From the NCBI RefSeq assembly GCF_900104775.1, contig NZ_FNSA01000003.1, forward strand, positions 4,154,001-4,218,000: a stretch of DNA of 64,000 nucleotides, given 5' to 3'. A program made the position numbers and the translations under genes. This stretch comes from Tsukamurella tyrosinosolvens (lineage in GTDB: Bacteria; Actinomycetota; Actinomycetes; Mycobacteriales; Mycobacteriaceae). A model generated the notes under the pieces. The model saw nothing but the letters and a program-made list of their open reading frames with translations, had not been told where the DNA came from and did not search any database. Below are positions 8,661 to 19,400 of the stretch, piece by piece (within the stretch, counting starts at the first letter, position 1; the number at the start of each line of letters is the position of its first letter).

Positions 8661-8957
8661 TCAGGCCCCGGTGACGGCGGCGGCGCCGCTCTCGTCGGTG
8701 GTCTTGTGCGCCGACGCCGAGGTGGTCAGCCCGGTACCGCAGGCACGCGAGCCCACCTGCCAGGCGTCGGCGCCCTTCGCGAGGCTCTCCATGGTGGCGG
8801 CGTAGGCGGCACCGTCGGACTGGTACTTCCGGCCGAAGTCACCGGACTCGGCGGTGAATCCGCGGATCCGGCCGGCGACGGTGCCGAGGTTGTCGGCCAC
8901 CGTCGAGTACGTACCGCCGGCCGCGCTCACCGCGGCCGCGTCGATCTTCGTGCCCAT
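8661..8957 (-). CDS. EspC-like type VII secretion target protein
   Basis: Ninety-eight residues, starting MGTKIDAAAVSAAGGTYSTV, with a helix-turn-helix pattern (two amphipathic helices around residue 40-55) typical of the ESX-1 EspC/DUF2580 type VII targets. These small proteins pair with a longer partner for co-secretion. The ATG follows GGGGGATCGC. The upstream SigM-type promoter at 8994-9019 drives the three-gene cassette. There is one Cys (SRACGTG) and no WxG motif. Confidence 0.75.
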   Translation of the reverse strand: MGTKIDAAAVSAAGGTYSTVADNLGTVAGRIRGFTAESGDFGRKYQSDGAAYAATMESLAKGADAWQVGSRACGTGLTTSASAHKTTDESGAAAVTGA

Positions 8958-8993
8958 GCGATCCCCCTCGCTGCGACGTCCCCTTACTCATTG

Positions 8994-9019
8994 GACGCAC
9001 CAGCGGGCGGATCGGTTCC
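8994..9019 (-). promoter_or_regulatory. SigM-type ECF promoter upstream of EspC-like cassette
   Basis: Minus strand -35 GGAACC at 9014-9019 and -10 CGTC at 8994-8997, spacer exactly 16 bp. It matches the mycobacterial SigM consensus. The core GGTGCGTCCAATGAGTA is identical to the copy in front of eccD. A start site near 8987 would leave a leader of about 30 nt before the ATG. Confidence 0.82.
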
Positions 9020-9028
9020 CGCGGATCC

Positions 9029-9730
9029 TCAGATCGCGCCGGCGGCGCGCACCGCGTCGAGCAGGCCGGCCGGGCGGGCGTCGACGGGCAGCGGCTCGAC
9101 CTGCGCGAACCCGCAGCCGATGGCGCGGGAGGCACCGTCGGCCTCGGCGCTGTCGCCGACCATGAGCACCCGCTCCGGGGGCAGCCCGAGCGCGGCGGTG
9201 GCGGCGTGGAAGACCGCGAGGTCGGGCTTGGCGTGGCCCACCTCGAAGGAGAGGACGAACTGGTCGACGAGGTCGGCGATGCCCTCGCGCTCGAACGCGG
9301 GGCGGATGTCGTAGCCGATGTTGGAGAGCACGCCCACGGTGAGGCCGGCGTCGCGCGCCGCCCGCAGCACCGCGGCGGTGTCGGGGTAGATCGTCCAGTT
9401 CAGCGGGTTCGAGAACTCGCCGTAGAGCCGCTCCCGCTCGGCCGCGTCGGCGATGCCGGAATGCTCGAGGATGTGCAGGTAGGCGTCGCGGTGGTCGGCG
9501 GAGGACAGATCCCTCGCGTGCCAGGTGCGCAGCGCCTCACCCTCCATCGGGACGGGCGGCCCGACCGGCACCGTCATCCGGTGCAACAGCTCGCGCTGGG
9601 CCGCATCGTCGAGGATGCGCCCCTCGGCGTCGGCGAGCCCCGCGAACCACGCCGGGTCCGGCTCCAGCCGGAACAGCGTCCCCGAGAAGTCGAACAGCAC
9701 ACCGGCGTAGCCGGTCCCACCCGATGTCAT
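9029..9730 (-). CDS. HAD-superfamily hydrolase with altered motif I
   Basis: A 233-residue HAD fold: motif I DFSGTLF, motif II VLSNIGYD, motif III Lys in GHAKPDLAVF, motif IV VLMVGDSAEAD. The second Asp of DxDxT, the usual general acid of phosphatases, is Ser here, as seen in HAD members with other chemistries, so phosphatase activity cannot be assumed. The ATG at 9730 lies 7 bp after -10 box TAGCGT (9738-9743), a leaderless arrangement; a GTG at 9739 overlaps that box. Confidence 0.85.
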   Translation of the reverse strand: MTSGGTGYAGVLFDFSGTLFRLEPDPAWFAGLADAEGRILDDAAQRELLHRMTVPVGPPVPMEGEALRTWHARDLSSADHRDAYLHILEHSGIADAAERERLYGEFSNPLNWTIYPDTAAVLRAARDAGLTVGVLSNIGYDIRPAFEREGIADLVDQFVLSFEVGHAKPDLAVFHAATAALGLPPERVLMVGDSAEADGASRAIGCGFAQVEPLPVDARPAGLLDAVRAAGAI

Positions 9731-9786
9731 AGGCCCCACGCTACCGGGTATGAAAACGTTTCGACAACACGCTCCGGAACCGGCCG

Positions 9787-11121
9787 TCAGGAGATGAGAC
9801 CCGCGAGCCGCTCCGCGGTGCCGCGGGCGACCTCCTCGGTGGGCGCCTCGACCATGACGCGGACCAGCGGCTCCGTCCCCGACGGGCGCAGCAGGATCCG
9901 GCCGGCCTCGCCGAGCGCGGCCTCCTCCGCGGCCAGCGCCGTGACCAGGTCCGCGGAGGCCATCGCCGCGGCCTTGTCGATCACGCGCACGTTCACGAGC
10001 ACCTGCGGCAACACCGTGAGCACCGACGCCAGCTCGGCGAGCGACGAGCCCGTCTGCGCCATCCGCTCCATGATCTTCAGGCCCGTGAGCACGCCGTCGC
10101 CCGTGGTGCCGAGCGCCGGCAGCACGACGTGCCCGGACTGCTCGCCGCCCAGGGCGTAGCCGCCGTTGCGCAGCTCCTCGAGGACGTACCGGTCGCCCAC
10201 GGCGGCGGTGCGCAGGGTGATGCCCGCGGCCTTCATCGCGAGGTGCAGGCCGAGGTTGCTCATGACCGTCGCGACGAGGGTGTGGTCGGTGAGCTCGCCG
10301 GCCTCGTCCATCGCGATCGCGAGGATCGCCATGATGGCGTCGCCGTCGACGGTCCGCCCGTTCGCGTCGATGGCGAGGCAGCGGTCGGCGTCACCGTCGT
10401 GCCCGAGGCCCAGGTCGGCCTCGTGCGCCAGCACCGCCGCGCGCAGGCCCTCCAGATGCGTGGAGCCGCAGTCGCGGTTGATGTTGAGGCCGTCGGGATC
10501 GTCGTGGATCGCGATCACCTCGGCGCCCGCGTCGCGATAGGCCTTCGCGGCCACCGTCGAGGCGGCGCCGTTGGCGGCGTCGACGACCACCTTCAGACCG
10601 GCGAGGGGGACGTGGACGGCCGACTCCAGGTGCGCGACGTACCGGTCGACGGCGTCGAAGGCGCGCTTGACGCGGCCGATCGCGGCGCCCGTCGGGCGCG
10701 GCGGGGCGGGATCGTCGAGGGCCGCCTCGATGGCGTCCTCCTGCGCGTCCTCCAGCTTGTGCCCGCCGCGGGTGAAGAACTTGATGCCGTTGTCCGGCAT
10801 GGGATTGTGCGAGGCGGAGATCATCACGCCGAGCGCGGCGTCGTACTCGGCCACCAGGTGCGCGACGGCGGGCGTGGGCATCACGCCCACGAGCAGCACG
10901 TCGACGCCGGCGCTGGTCAGGCCCGCGGAGACCGCCGCGGAGAGCATCTCCGACGATGCCCTCGGGTCCCAGCCGACGACCGCGAACGGCCGATCCCGGC
11001 CCTCGAGATCGTGGGCGCCGAGCACGGCCGCCGCGGCGGCGGACAGCTTCAGCGCCAGGTCGGCGGTCAGATCCTTGTTGGCCAGGCCGCGCACACCGTC
11101 GGTCCCGAACAGACGCCCCAT
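9787..11121 (-). CDS. glmM: phosphoglucosamine mutase
   Basis: Converts glucosamine-6-phosphate to glucosamine-1-phosphate for UDP-GlcNAc and peptidoglycan synthesis. The active-site phosphoserine is about Ser104 in [12 protein letters not shown], the metal loop is HDGDADRCL, the sugar loop GGEQSGH and the phosphate-binding [11 protein letters not shown]. Full length at 444 residues. It follows rplM-rpsI as in other Mycobacteriales, but a strong terminator separates it from rpsI, so it needs its own promoter. Confidence 0.97.
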   Translation of the reverse strand: MGRLFGTDGVRGLANKDLTADLALKLSAAAAAVLGAHDLEGRDRPFAVVGWDPRASSEMLSAAVSAGLTSAGVDVLLVGVMPTPAVAHLVAEYDAALGVMISASHNPMPDNGIKFFTRGGHKLEDAQEDAIEAALDDPAPPRPTGAAIGRVKRAFDAVDRYVAHLESAVHVPLAGLKVVVDAANGAASTVAAKAYRDAGAEVIAIHDDPDGLNINRDCGSTHLEGLRAAVLAHEADLGLGHDGDADRCLAIDANGRTVDGDAIMAILAIAMDEAGELTDHTLVATVMSNLGLHLAMKAAGITLRTAAVGDRYVLEELRNGGYALGGEQSGHVVLPALGTTGDGVLTGLKIMERMAQTGSSLAELASVLTVLPQVLVNVRVIDKAAAMASADLVTALAAEEAALGEAGRILLRPSGTEPLVRVMVEAPTEEVARGTAERLAGLIS

Positions 11122-11220
11122 GGGTCATACCTCGCTAGAGAAAGAAGAGGGAGGAGGCGAGCCGGCCCCGCAGCCGGTCGCACGCGCCGCCATGACGGCG
11201 GCGAAGAAGGTGGAAACGAG

Positions 11221-11262
11221 ACCAGGGCAGGCGCCCGCACGGATGCGGGTGCCTGCCCTGGT
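11221..11262 (-). terminator. rpsI-rplM operon terminator
   Basis: Long near-perfect hairpin with arms ACCAGGGCAGGC and GCCTGCCCTGGT plus inner CCCGCAC/GCGGGT pairing, just downstream of rpsI. It isolates the ribosomal pair from glmM. No clean U-tract, as is common in this group. Confidence 0.85.
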
Positions 11263-11274
11263 GAGAGGCTGCAA

Positions 11275-11781
11275 TCAGCGCTTGCTGTACTGCGAGGCCT
11301 TACGGGCCTTCTTCAGGCCGTACTTCTTGCGCTCGACGGCACGCGGGTCACGCGTGAGGAAGCCGGCGCGCTTGAGCGCGGGACGGTCCTCGGGCGAGAC
11401 CTCGATCAGCGCGCGGGCGATGGCGAGGCGCAGCGCGCCCGCCTGGCCCGACGGGCCGCCACCGGAGAGGTTCGCGGCGATGTCGAAGGACTCGAGGCGC
11501 TCGACGGTGTTCAGCGGATCCTTCACCAGCTGCTGGTGCAGCTTGTTGGGGAAGTAGTCCTCGATGGTGCGGCCGTTCAGCACGAAGTTGCCGGTACCGG
11601 CGGTCAGACGCACCCGAACCACGGCCTCCTTGCGGCGGCCGACGGTCTGGATGGGGCGGTCGATGACCACGGGGCCACGGGGGGCGCGGGTCTCGGCCGA
11701 GGCCGCCTCGGGGGTCTCCGAGGTGTACTCGTTGGGAACGACCTCGGCGTCGGACTCGTTGTTCTCGATCGTGTCGCTCAC
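11275..11781 (-). CDS. rpsI: 30S ribosomal protein S9
   Basis: A 168-residue S9 with an acidic N-terminal extension of about 40 residues before the conserved core ([36 protein letters not shown]). The C-terminal tail ends SQYSKR, the universally conserved lysine-arginine end that reaches the P-site tRNA. The GTG start overlaps the rplM stop by 4 bases, so the pair is coupled. Confidence 0.97.
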   Translation of the reverse strand: MSDTIENNESDAEVVPNEYTSETPEAASAETRAPRGPVVIDRPIQTVGRRKEAVVRVRLTAGTGNFVLNGRTIEDYFPNKLHQQLVKDPLNTVERLESFDIAANLSGGGPSGQAGALRLAIARALIEVSPEDRPALKRAGFLTRDPRAVERKKYGLKKARKASQYSKR

Positions 11782-12227
11782 TGCTGCGCCACCTGCTTGA
11801 TCTCGTAGGGAACCGGCTGCTGCGCGGTGTGGGGGTGGTTCGGGCCGGCGTAGACCTTCAGCTTGCCGCCGATGGCGCTGCCCAGCTTGTTCTTCGGGAT
11901 CATGCCCAGAACAGCCTTCTGCACCACGCGCTCCGGGTTCTTGGAGCCGAGGACCTCGCTGATGGTGCGCGAGCTCAGGCCGCCCGGGAAGCCCGAGTGG
12001 CGGTAGTGCCGCTTGTCGGTGAGCTTGGCGCCCGACAGGGCGACCTTCTCGGCGTTGATGATGATGACGTAGTCGCCGCTGTCCACGTTGGGGGCGTAGG
12101 TCGGCTTGTGCTTGCCGCGCAGCAGGTTGGCAGCTGCGACGGCGAGGCGGCCGAGCACCACGTCGGATGCGTCGATGACGTGCCACTGCCGGGTCACGTC
12201 ACCCGCCTTCGGGGTGTAAGTAGGCAC
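11778..12227 (-). CDS. rplM: 50S ribosomal protein L13
   Basis: A 149-residue L13: [50 protein letters not shown]-like [10 protein letters not shown] and GMIPKNKLG are family signatures. The GTG start 12227 is supported by the Shine-Dalgarno-like AGAGGA upstream. It is first in rplM-rpsI, behind a good sigma-A promoter about 145 bp upstream. Confidence 0.97.
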   Translation of the reverse strand: MPTYTPKAGDVTRQWHVIDASDVVLGRLAVAAANLLRGKHKPTYAPNVDSGDYVIIINAEKVALSGAKLTDKRHYRHSGFPGGLSSRTISEVLGSKNPERVVQKAVLGMIPKNKLGSAIGGKLKVYAGPNHPHTAQQPVPYEIKQVAQQ

Positions 12228-12370
12228 AGGAGATCCTCTGCTCGATGGTTCGGTGCCGGTCCATGCGTGACGAGAGCACTCCCGGCGACCAACGGAGACC
12301 CGGGACCCGACTCCGCATCGCCCTCGATCTTCCGACCACAGGGCAGCACGGCGCCACACACCAGCGGACC

Positions 12371-12400
12371 AGAGTACGCGGGTGCCCCGCCGCAGGTCAA
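12371..12400 (-). promoter_or_regulatory. sigma-A-type promoter of rplM-rpsI
   Basis: Minus strand TTGACC (12395-12400), 18 bp, TACTCT (12371-12376). The inferred leader is about 135 nt. It is one of the best housekeeping promoter matches in the window. Confidence 0.7.
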
Positions 12401-12518
12401 AACGGGCGGATCGGGGTGACCGGCCCACCGCCCCGTGCCCGACGGTGCCGCACATCAGGGTCCGGTAGGGGGCTTTCCCGGATGTGGCCGGGCACCGTCG
12501 GGAAATAGCTTCGAGGAC

Positions 12519-13856
12519 ATGACCACCCCGACCGTGGAGGCGCCCGCCGCGCCCGCGTCCGACACCCCTCCCCCGCGCTGGACCACCGCCCAGTTGATCG
12601 GCTTCCGCCTGCTCTTCACGCTGGGCGGCGGCCTGACGATCCTGTCCGTCTTCGGCAGCCTGCAGTTCGCGCCCGTGATGTCCGTCGTTCAGGGCCCGTT
12701 CGCGCGGCTCGGCGCGCTCGTCACCGGGACGGAGCTGCAGCTGCCGGAGCTGACCAGCTCGGGCGATTCGATGGGGATCTGGCAGTACCACATCGGCTGG
12801 GCGGTGGTCGCCGTCGTGATCACCGCGGTCTGGACGCTCCTGGACCGGGGCCGCGGCGACTACCGCAGCCTCGGCGGCCTGCTCTGGCAGGTGGGCCGGA
12901 TCGCCCTGGCGAGCGGCATGATCTTCTACGGCCTGGGCAAGGCGATCCCCACACAGATGGGGTTCATGCAGCTGCCGACCTACGCGCTGCAGCCCGCCGG
13001 CGACATCAGCCGGATGAACATGCTGTGGGGCTTCATGGGCGCCTCGGACGGCTACTCGATCGTCACGGGCCTCGTGGAACTGATCTCGGGCATCCTGCTG
13101 CTGTCGCGTCGCACCTGGATCCTGGGCGCGCTGGGCTCGATCGTCTCCATGGTGCAGGTGCTGCTCATGGACAGCTTCTACAACGTGCCGGTGAAGTTCC
13201 TCTGCTTCGAGTTCCTGGTGATCGCGATCGCCCTGCTCGCGCCGCAGTGGCTGAACCTCATCCGCGCGAGCTTCGGCCGGGCGACGGGACCGATGCCCGC
13301 GATCTGGCCCGCCGCGGGCGCCGACCGCACCTGGCTGCGGCGCACCGGGAAGACCGCCGCGGTGCTCGCCCTGGTCGCCATCACGGGGGTCGGCCTCGCC
13401 GCCGGGGTCATGATGAAGTCCGCGCTCTCGGAGACGCGGGGCGACATCGACGGCACGTGGCACGCGACGTCCTTCCGCGTCGATGGCCGCGAGGCGGCCC
13501 TCGCCACCGACCCGGCGTGGATCAACGTCGCCATCACCTACCGCGGCCGCGGGATCTGGGAGGCCGCCGGCGAGTCGTACAACTCCTTCGTCACGCAGGA
13601 CTCCACCGCGCGGGTCACGCCCTGGCTCCTCGACGTCAGCGACACCGCGCTGACCATCAAGGCCCGCAAGTCCGGACCCGAGACGGTGCTGCAGTACACG
13701 CAGCCCGACCGGGATCGCCTGACGATCACCGGACGGGTCGACGGCCGCGACGTCGTGGCCGCCTACGAGCGGCGCCCCATGAAGCGGGAGTCCGAGGACC
13801 TGCGCTTCACCCACCCGGTCCCCGACGAGGACGCGCCGACCCTCGACTTCCCCTGA
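12519..13856 (+). CDS. DoxX-like integral membrane protein with C-terminal beta-rich domain (paralogue 1)
   Basis: A 445-residue protein. About residues 25-280 hold six or more membrane segments with DoxX-like features ([29 protein letters not shown]). After a further membrane span near 290-310 comes an ~120-residue extracytoplasmic, lipocalin-like domain starting DGTWHATSF and ending [12 protein letters not shown]. Function unknown. The ATG is 7 bp after TAGCTT (12506-12511), so it is probably leaderless. It is followed 31 bp later by a close paralogue, indicating tandem duplication. Confidence 0.8.
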   Translation: MTTPTVEAPAAPASDTPPPRWTTAQLIGFRLLFTLGGGLTILSVFGSLQFAPVMSVVQGPFARLGALVTGTELQLPELTSSGDSMGIWQYHIGWAVVAVVITAVWTLLDRGRGDYRSLGGLLWQVGRIALASGMIFYGLGKAIPTQMGFMQLPTYALQPAGDISRMNMLWGFMGASDGYSIVTGLVELISGILLLSRRTWILGALGSIVSMVQVLLMDSFYNVPVKFLCFEFLVIAIALLAPQWLNLIRASFGRATGPMPAIWPAAGADRTWLRRTGKTAAVLALVAITGVGLAAGVMMKSALSETRGDIDGTWHATSFRVDGREAALATDPAWINVAITYRGRGIWEAAGESYNSFVTQDSTARVTPWLLDVSDTALTIKARKSGPETVLQYTQPDRDRLTITGRVDGRDVVAAYERRPMKRESEDLRFTHPVPDEDAPTLDFP

Positions 13857-13887
13857 GTCCCCGTTACATCTGTCACTAGGAGCGATC

Positions 13888-15321
13888 GTGAGCCGCACTT
13901 ACGATGACGGCATGAGCGCACCCCAGAGCCCCCTGGGCCAGTCCGCACCGTCGACCGTCCCCGGGCCGGGGATGCCACCCCCGCTCGGTCCCCCGGTCCC
14001 GCCGCCCGCGCCGGAGCCGGTGTGGTCGAGCGCGCAGAAGCTGGCCTTCCGCCTGCTGTTCGTGCTCGGCGGCGGCATCCTGCTGCTGTCCGTGTACGGC
14101 AACGCGGGACTCGCCGTCGTGTGGAAGTTCTCCGGGATCTGGTGGCTGTTCGCCCAGATCGGCAGCTTCATCACCACCGGCGGAGGCGTCGACATCGTCG
14201 TCTCCGGCGGCGGCGACAACCGGTGGCAGTGGTCCATGCACCTCGGCTGGATCGTGGTCGGCCTGGTGATCGTGGCGGTGTGGACGGCGCTCGACCGGAA
14301 CCGCCCGAACTACCGCTCGCTGCTGGGGCTGCTCGGCGTCCTCGCGCGGTTCGCGCTGGCGCTGTCGATGCTGTTCTACGGCATCGCCAAGGTGCTCCCC
14401 ACGCAGATGGGCTTCATGGCGCTGCCCGCGAACCAGCTGCAGCTCACCGGCGACACCAGCCTGTTCACCACGCTGTGGGGCTTCATGGGCGCGTCGGTGC
14501 CCTACATGGTGGTCACCGGCCTCATCGAGCTGACGGCGGGCGTGCTGCTGCTGTGGCGGCGCACCGCGATCCTGGGATCGCTGCTCGCGATTGTCGCGAT
14601 GGGGCAGGTCTTCCTGCTCAACCTGTTCTACGACGTGCCCGTGAAGATCATCGCCGGCGAGCTGCTGCTCATCGCGATCGCGCTCACCGTGCCGTACGCG
14701 CCGAACCTGCTGCGGGCGGCGCTGAACCGGCCGGCGCCGACCCCGGTGCCGCCGCTGCCCGTCGCGGGCGCGGGCCGCTCGTGGGCCCGGATCACGGGGC
14801 AGGTCCTCAAGTTCGGCGTGGCGGGGCTCCTGATGATGGTGCTCACGGCGAGCGGCGCGCTCATGACCTACGTGCTCCACACCCCGCGCTCGGCCCTCGA
14901 CGGGGTCTGGCGGGCCACGTCCTTCACCATCGACGGTGCGCCCGCCGGGCTGGCCCAGCGTGACCCGGCGCCGTGGGCGAACGTGGCGATCACCCTGCGC
15001 GGCAGCGATTCCAACGATGTGCTGAAGCAGCTCGGCACGGCGTACGACAGCGTGGTGACGCAGGCGCCCTCCGGCTACACCACCTCGTGGCTGCTCGAGG
15101 TGGAGGGCGACGTGCTCGAGCTGCGCAAGAAGGAGGACGACGCTCCCCTGCGCGTGACCGCGCGGGTCGACGGCGACCGGCTGCAACTGAGCGGCACGGT
15201 GGACGGCAAGCGCGTCGAGGGCGTCTACGAACGACGATTCATGGAGCGGCAGCGTTCGCACTTCCGGCTCGTCCAGCCCGACGATCCCGGTGCCGCAAGC
15301 CCGGAACGAGGAGGTTCCTGA
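13888..15321 (+). CDS. DoxX-like integral membrane protein with C-terminal beta-rich domain (paralogue 2)
   Basis: A 477-residue paralogue of the preceding gene with the same plan: Pro-rich N-terminus, DoxX-like membrane part ([30 protein letters not shown]), and a C-terminal domain from DGVWRATSF to [12 protein letters not shown]. Two starts compete: GTG 13888 with Shine-Dalgarno AGGAG 5 bp upstream, used here, and ATG 13912, which lies 6 bp after the -10-like TACGAT (13900-13905) and could be read from an internal leaderless message. The LLM oxidoreductase follows after 1 bp. Confidence 0.78.
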   Translation: MSRTYDDGMSAPQSPLGQSAPSTVPGPGMPPPLGPPVPPPAPEPVWSSAQKLAFRLLFVLGGGILLLSVYGNAGLAVVWKFSGIWWLFAQIGSFITTGGGVDIVVSGGGDNRWQWSMHLGWIVVGLVIVAVWTALDRNRPNYRSLLGLLGVLARFALALSMLFYGIAKVLPTQMGFMALPANQLQLTGDTSLFTTLWGFMGASVPYMVVTGLIELTAGVLLLWRRTAILGSLLAIVAMGQVFLLNLFYDVPVKIIAGELLLIAIALTVPYAPNLLRAALNRPAPTPVPPLPVAGAGRSWARITGQVLKFGVAGLLMMVLTASGALMTYVLHTPRSALDGVWRATSFTIDGAPAGLAQRDPAPWANVAITLRGSDSNDVLKQLGTAYDSVVTQAPSGYTTSWLLEVEGDVLELRKKEDDAPLRVTARVDGDRLQLSGTVDGKRVEGVYERRFMERQRSHFRLVQPDDPGAASPERGGS

Positions 15322-15322
15322 C

Positions 15323-16123
15323 ATGACCAGACCATTCCGCTTCGCGGTGACCGCACTGCCGGTCCCGCAGCTCGGCGACTGGGCGACCTACGCCCGGTCG
15401 GTGGAGTCCGACGGCTTCGACGTGCTCGCGCTCCCCGAGAACTACCCGCTGCCCGACGGTTTCACGTCGGCAGCGGTGGCGCTCGGCGCGACCTCGACGC
15501 TGGAGGTGGCGAACTACGTAGTGGCGTCGCCGCTGCACGACCCGAAGCACGCGGCGTGGCAGGCGCATTCGCTGGCGACGATCAGCGGCGGCCGGTACCG
15601 GTTCGGCATCGGCACGGGCCGCCCCGACGTGGCCGGCGACGCCGCTGCCCTCGGCGTGCCCTTCGGCGCGGGCGCCGAGCGCCTGGCCCGGGTCGTGGAC
15701 ACCCTCGACGCGCTCGCCGCGCTCGACGGTGCCGGGCACACCCCGGTGCTCATGGCCGCGGGCGGCCCGAAGGCCCTCGCGGTGGCGCGGGAGCGGGCCG
15801 ACACGGTGGCCGTGGCCGCGGCCCCCACCACCCCGGCCGCGGCGCTCGCGGAACTGACCGCACCGCTGCGGGACCGGGTGGAGCTGGCGACGTCGGTCTT
15901 CGCGGTGAACGGCTTCGCCCCCGACTACGTGAGCGCGTTCATCGGCGGCGACCTCGACGCGCTGCGCGCCGTGGACAACCCGGCGCTGCTGGACGGGTCC
16001 GTGGACGAGATCTGCGAGACCCTGATCCGCCGGCGCGAGGAGTACGGCTTCTCGCTCATCGTGCTCGGCGGGCACACCCTGGAGGCGATGCGCCCGGTGG
16101 TCTCGCGCCTGGCCGGGACGTGA
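15323..16123 (+). CDS. LLM-class (luciferase-like) flavin-dependent oxidoreductase
   Basis: A 266-residue TIM-barrel protein of the bacterial luciferase/F420-dependent oxidoreductase group: WATYARSVESDGFDVLAL, LATISGGRYRFGIGTGRPD and VLMAAGGPKALAVARE mark the fold and phosphate site. F420 or FMN use cannot be told from sequence. Shine-Dalgarno GAGGAGG precedes the ATG, and the gene begins 1 bp after the DoxX-like paralogue, so they are cotranscribed. Confidence 0.88.
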   Translation: MTRPFRFAVTALPVPQLGDWATYARSVESDGFDVLALPENYPLPDGFTSAAVALGATSTLEVANYVVASPLHDPKHAAWQAHSLATISGGRYRFGIGTGRPDVAGDAAALGVPFGAGAERLARVVDTLDALAALDGAGHTPVLMAAGGPKALAVARERADTVAVAAAPTTPAAALAELTAPLRDRVELATSVFAVNGFAPDYVSAFIGGDLDALRAVDNPALLDGSVDEICETLIRRREEYGFSLIVLGGHTLEAMRPVVSRLAGT

Positions 16124-16170
16124 CCCGCCGACGGTGCCCGTCCCCCACCGTGCAGGCGCATGATGGAGGC

Positions 16171-16497
16171 ATGCGCCCAGAACTGAGGTCCGTGCCCGGT
16201 GCCGCCCCGAAGGGAGTGGTGTTCGGCGATCCCCACGTCACGCCCGACGGGACGACGGTCATCACCGTCTCCCGCGTGCGGCGCCGGCGCAGCGGCGAGG
16301 ACCGCGTCTCCGCGATCGGCGTCTACACCGTCCGCGAGGGACGGACCACGTGGACGCCCGCGGTCGACGCGGACCGCATCGCCCTGCTCGGCGTGGCGAC
16401 GGGCCTCATCGCCGCGACGCTCGCCTCGCTCGCCGTTCTGCGGCAGCCGCCGTGGCCGGTTCTCACCGGAACGATCACGGTGCATCGGGACCGCTAA
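16171..16497 (+). CDS. small single-pass membrane protein next to eccC
   Basis: A 108-residue protein with a basic stretch (SRVRRRRSGEDR), one membrane segment (IALLGVATGLIAATLASLAVL) and a short C-terminal tail. I do not recognise the family. It converges on eccC and the two reading frames overlap tail to tail by 23 bp. The ATG lies 7 bp after CATGAT, a possible leaderless promoter. A T7SS role is not indicated except by position. Confidence 0.55.
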   Translation: MRPELRSVPGAAPKGVVFGDPHVTPDGTTVITVSRVRRRRSGEDRVSAIGVYTVREGRTTWTPAVDADRIALLGVATGLIAATLASLAVLRQPPWPVLTGTITVHRDR

Positions 16498-19400
16498 CCC
16501 CCTCCGGTTCCGCGACCATCGCGACCTGCACCAGCTCGACGCCGCGGGCGCGCGAGACCCAGGTGCCGCGGCCGGGCGGCTGCGGCGACATCTTCACGGC
16601 GCCGAGGACGGTGCCCTCCTCCCGCGACCCGCTCATCACGAGGCCGTCGGCCGCGAGGTCGCGGATGCGGGCGAGGAAGCTCTCGTACAGGCCGCGGGCG
16701 AGACCGCCACTGCGGCGGGCGATGATCACCTTGAGGCCGATGTCGCGCGCCTGGGGCAGCAGCTCCAGCAACGGCGCCAGCGGATTACCGGCGGCGCTCG
16801 CGACCAGGTCGTAGTCGTCGACGATGAGGTAGATGTCCGGGCCCGTCCACCACGAGCGCTCCTTGAGCTGCTGCGGCGTCACGTCCGCGCCCGGGCAGCG
16901 CTCGCGCAGCACCCGCACGAGGTGGTCGACCATGGGCGTCAGCGCATCCGACGACGAGGCGTAGCCCGCGAGGTGGTCGCTCTCGATCACGCCCAGGAGC
17001 GTCCTGCGGTAGTCGACGAGGACGATCTTCGTCTGCTTCGGCGTGCCGCCGGCGACGAGGCCCGCGATGATGGTCCGCAGCGTCTCCGTCTTGCCGCACT
17101 CGCTGTCGCCGAGCACCAGGAAGAAGGGCTGCGACTCGAACTGCAGTGTCGCGGCGGCGAGCTCGGACTCGCCGACGCCGAAGACCGCGTGCGTGGGCGG
17201 CGCGTCCCGGCGAGCGGGAATCCGGTCGCGGAGCACCACGTCGGGCAGCATCCGCACCTCGGGCGCGTGGTCGGCGTACCGCTCGCCGATCTCGGCGACC
17301 AGGGCCTCCTGCGCGGCCGGGAGATCGTCGGACTCCGCTCCGCAGGGCAGCGCGACGAGCATGTGCAGCTGCTCGCCGGTGATGCCGCGGCCCGGCCGGC
17401 CGACGGGGACCGAACTCGCCACGCGGCGGCCCATCTCCGAATCCATCGGGTCACCCAGGCGCAGCTCGATCCTCGTGCCGAGCTGGTCCTTCACCGCGGG
17501 GCGCACCTCGCCCCAGCGCGACGCGGCGATCATCAGGTGCACGCCGTAGGACAGGCCCTGCGCGGCGATCGCGTTGACCTGCGGCTCGAGCGATTCGAAC
17601 TCGCTGCGCAGCACCTGCCAGCCGTCGATCACGAGGAAGACGTCGCCGAACGGGTCGGCCGCCGCGGCGGGGTGCGCGCGGTACTGGTCCATCGACGCGA
17701 CGCCGTGCTCGCGGAAAGCCGCCTCGCGATGGCGGATCACACCCGTCACCTCGGCGACGGTGCGCCGCACCCGGTCCGGGTCGAGGCGGCCCGCGACGGA
17801 GCCGACGTGCGGCACGCCGGCGATGCTCGCGAGCGACCCGCCGCCGAAGTCGAGCACGTAGAACTGGGCCTGTCGCGGCGTGTGCGTGAGCGCCGTGGAG
17901 ACGATGAGCGTGCGCAGCGCCGTCGACTTGCCCGACTGCGGGCCGCCGACGACCGCGACGTTGCCCTGCGCGCCGTTGAGGTCCACCACCAGGAGGTCGC
18001 GCCGCTGGTCGTAGGGCCGGTCGACGACACCGATCGCGACGCGCAGCGACGTGGAGTCGGTGCGGCGCAGGTGCTGTGCGAGCTCGCCCACGGGCGCCGA
18101 CTCGTCGAGCGGGGGCAGCCAGACCTCGTGGGCGGGGAGGCCGTGGCCGGCCAGGCGCGCGACCATCGTCTGCAGCAGCGACGGTGCGCCCATACCGGGC
18201 GCGGACGCGCCGGGCGCGCCGGTGGGCGGCACGGGATCGCCCGGCTGCGCGGGGATCCGCATGAGTCCCTCGGGCAGCCCCGGCGAACGCCGCCGCTCGA
18301 TCGGGGCCGGGGCGTTGAGGTACTCCCGGACCGCGGCGCTGCCCACCGTCCCACGGCGCACCGTCGACGCGGCGGAGCTGGGCGGCTCGTACTCGCCGGA
18401 GACGTAACTCGCATGGAAGCGTCGCGGCGGGTCGGCGTCGAACTTCAGGAAGCCCGCGCCGGGCGTCGACGGCAGGTGGTAGGCGTCCGGCACGCCGAGG
18501 ACCGCGCGGGACTCGCTCGCGGAGAAGGTCTTCAGGCCGATCCGGTAGGACAGGTGCGAGTCCAGGCCGCGCAGCTTGCCCTCCTCGAGCCGCTGCGAGG
18601 CGAGCAGCAGGTGGATGTGCAGCGACCGGCCGAGACGGCCGATCGCGACGAAGAGCTCCGCGAAATCCGGTTTCTGCGAGAGCAGTTCGGAGAACTCGTC
18701 GACGATGACGACGAGCGCGGGCATCGGCTCGAGCGGCGCGCCCGCGCGGCGGGCCTTCTCGTACTCGCCGACGTTGGCGAAGTTCCCGGCCCGCCGCAGC
18801 ACCTCCTGCCGGCGGTTCATCTCGCCGGAGAGGGCGTCCCGCATGCGGTCGACCATCGCGATCTCCTCCTCGAGGTTCGTGATGACCGCGGCGACGTGGT
18901 GGAGCGATTCGAGACCGAGAAATGTGGCGCCGCCCTTGAAGTCGACGAGCACGAGGTTGAGCGCCTCGGGCGGGTGCGTGGCGACCATGGACAGCACCAG
19001 AGTGCGCAGGAACTCGGATTTGCCGGATCCCGTGGCGCCGATGCACAGCCCGTGCGGGCCCATGCCGTTCTCGGCGGCCTCCTTGAGGTCGATCTCCACC
19101 GGCTCGCCGCGCGGGCCGACGCCGATCGGCACGCGCAGCCGCTCGCGGGCGGTGCGCTCGCGCCACACGGTCTCCGGCGTGATCGCGGCGGCGTCGGCGA
19201 TGCCGATGAGCGCCGGCAGGCCCGGGTCGGTCGCGCCCGCGTCACCGTCGAAATCGAGGAGCTCCGCCATCGACGCGGGGCGGAACCGGCCGATCCGGCG
19301 GGCCGTGACCTGCGCCGCGCCGGCGGTGACGGCGTCCGGCTGCGCGAAGTACTCGACGCCCGCCGCGCTGCGTGCGCCGAGCCGCCGGGCGTCGTCGATG

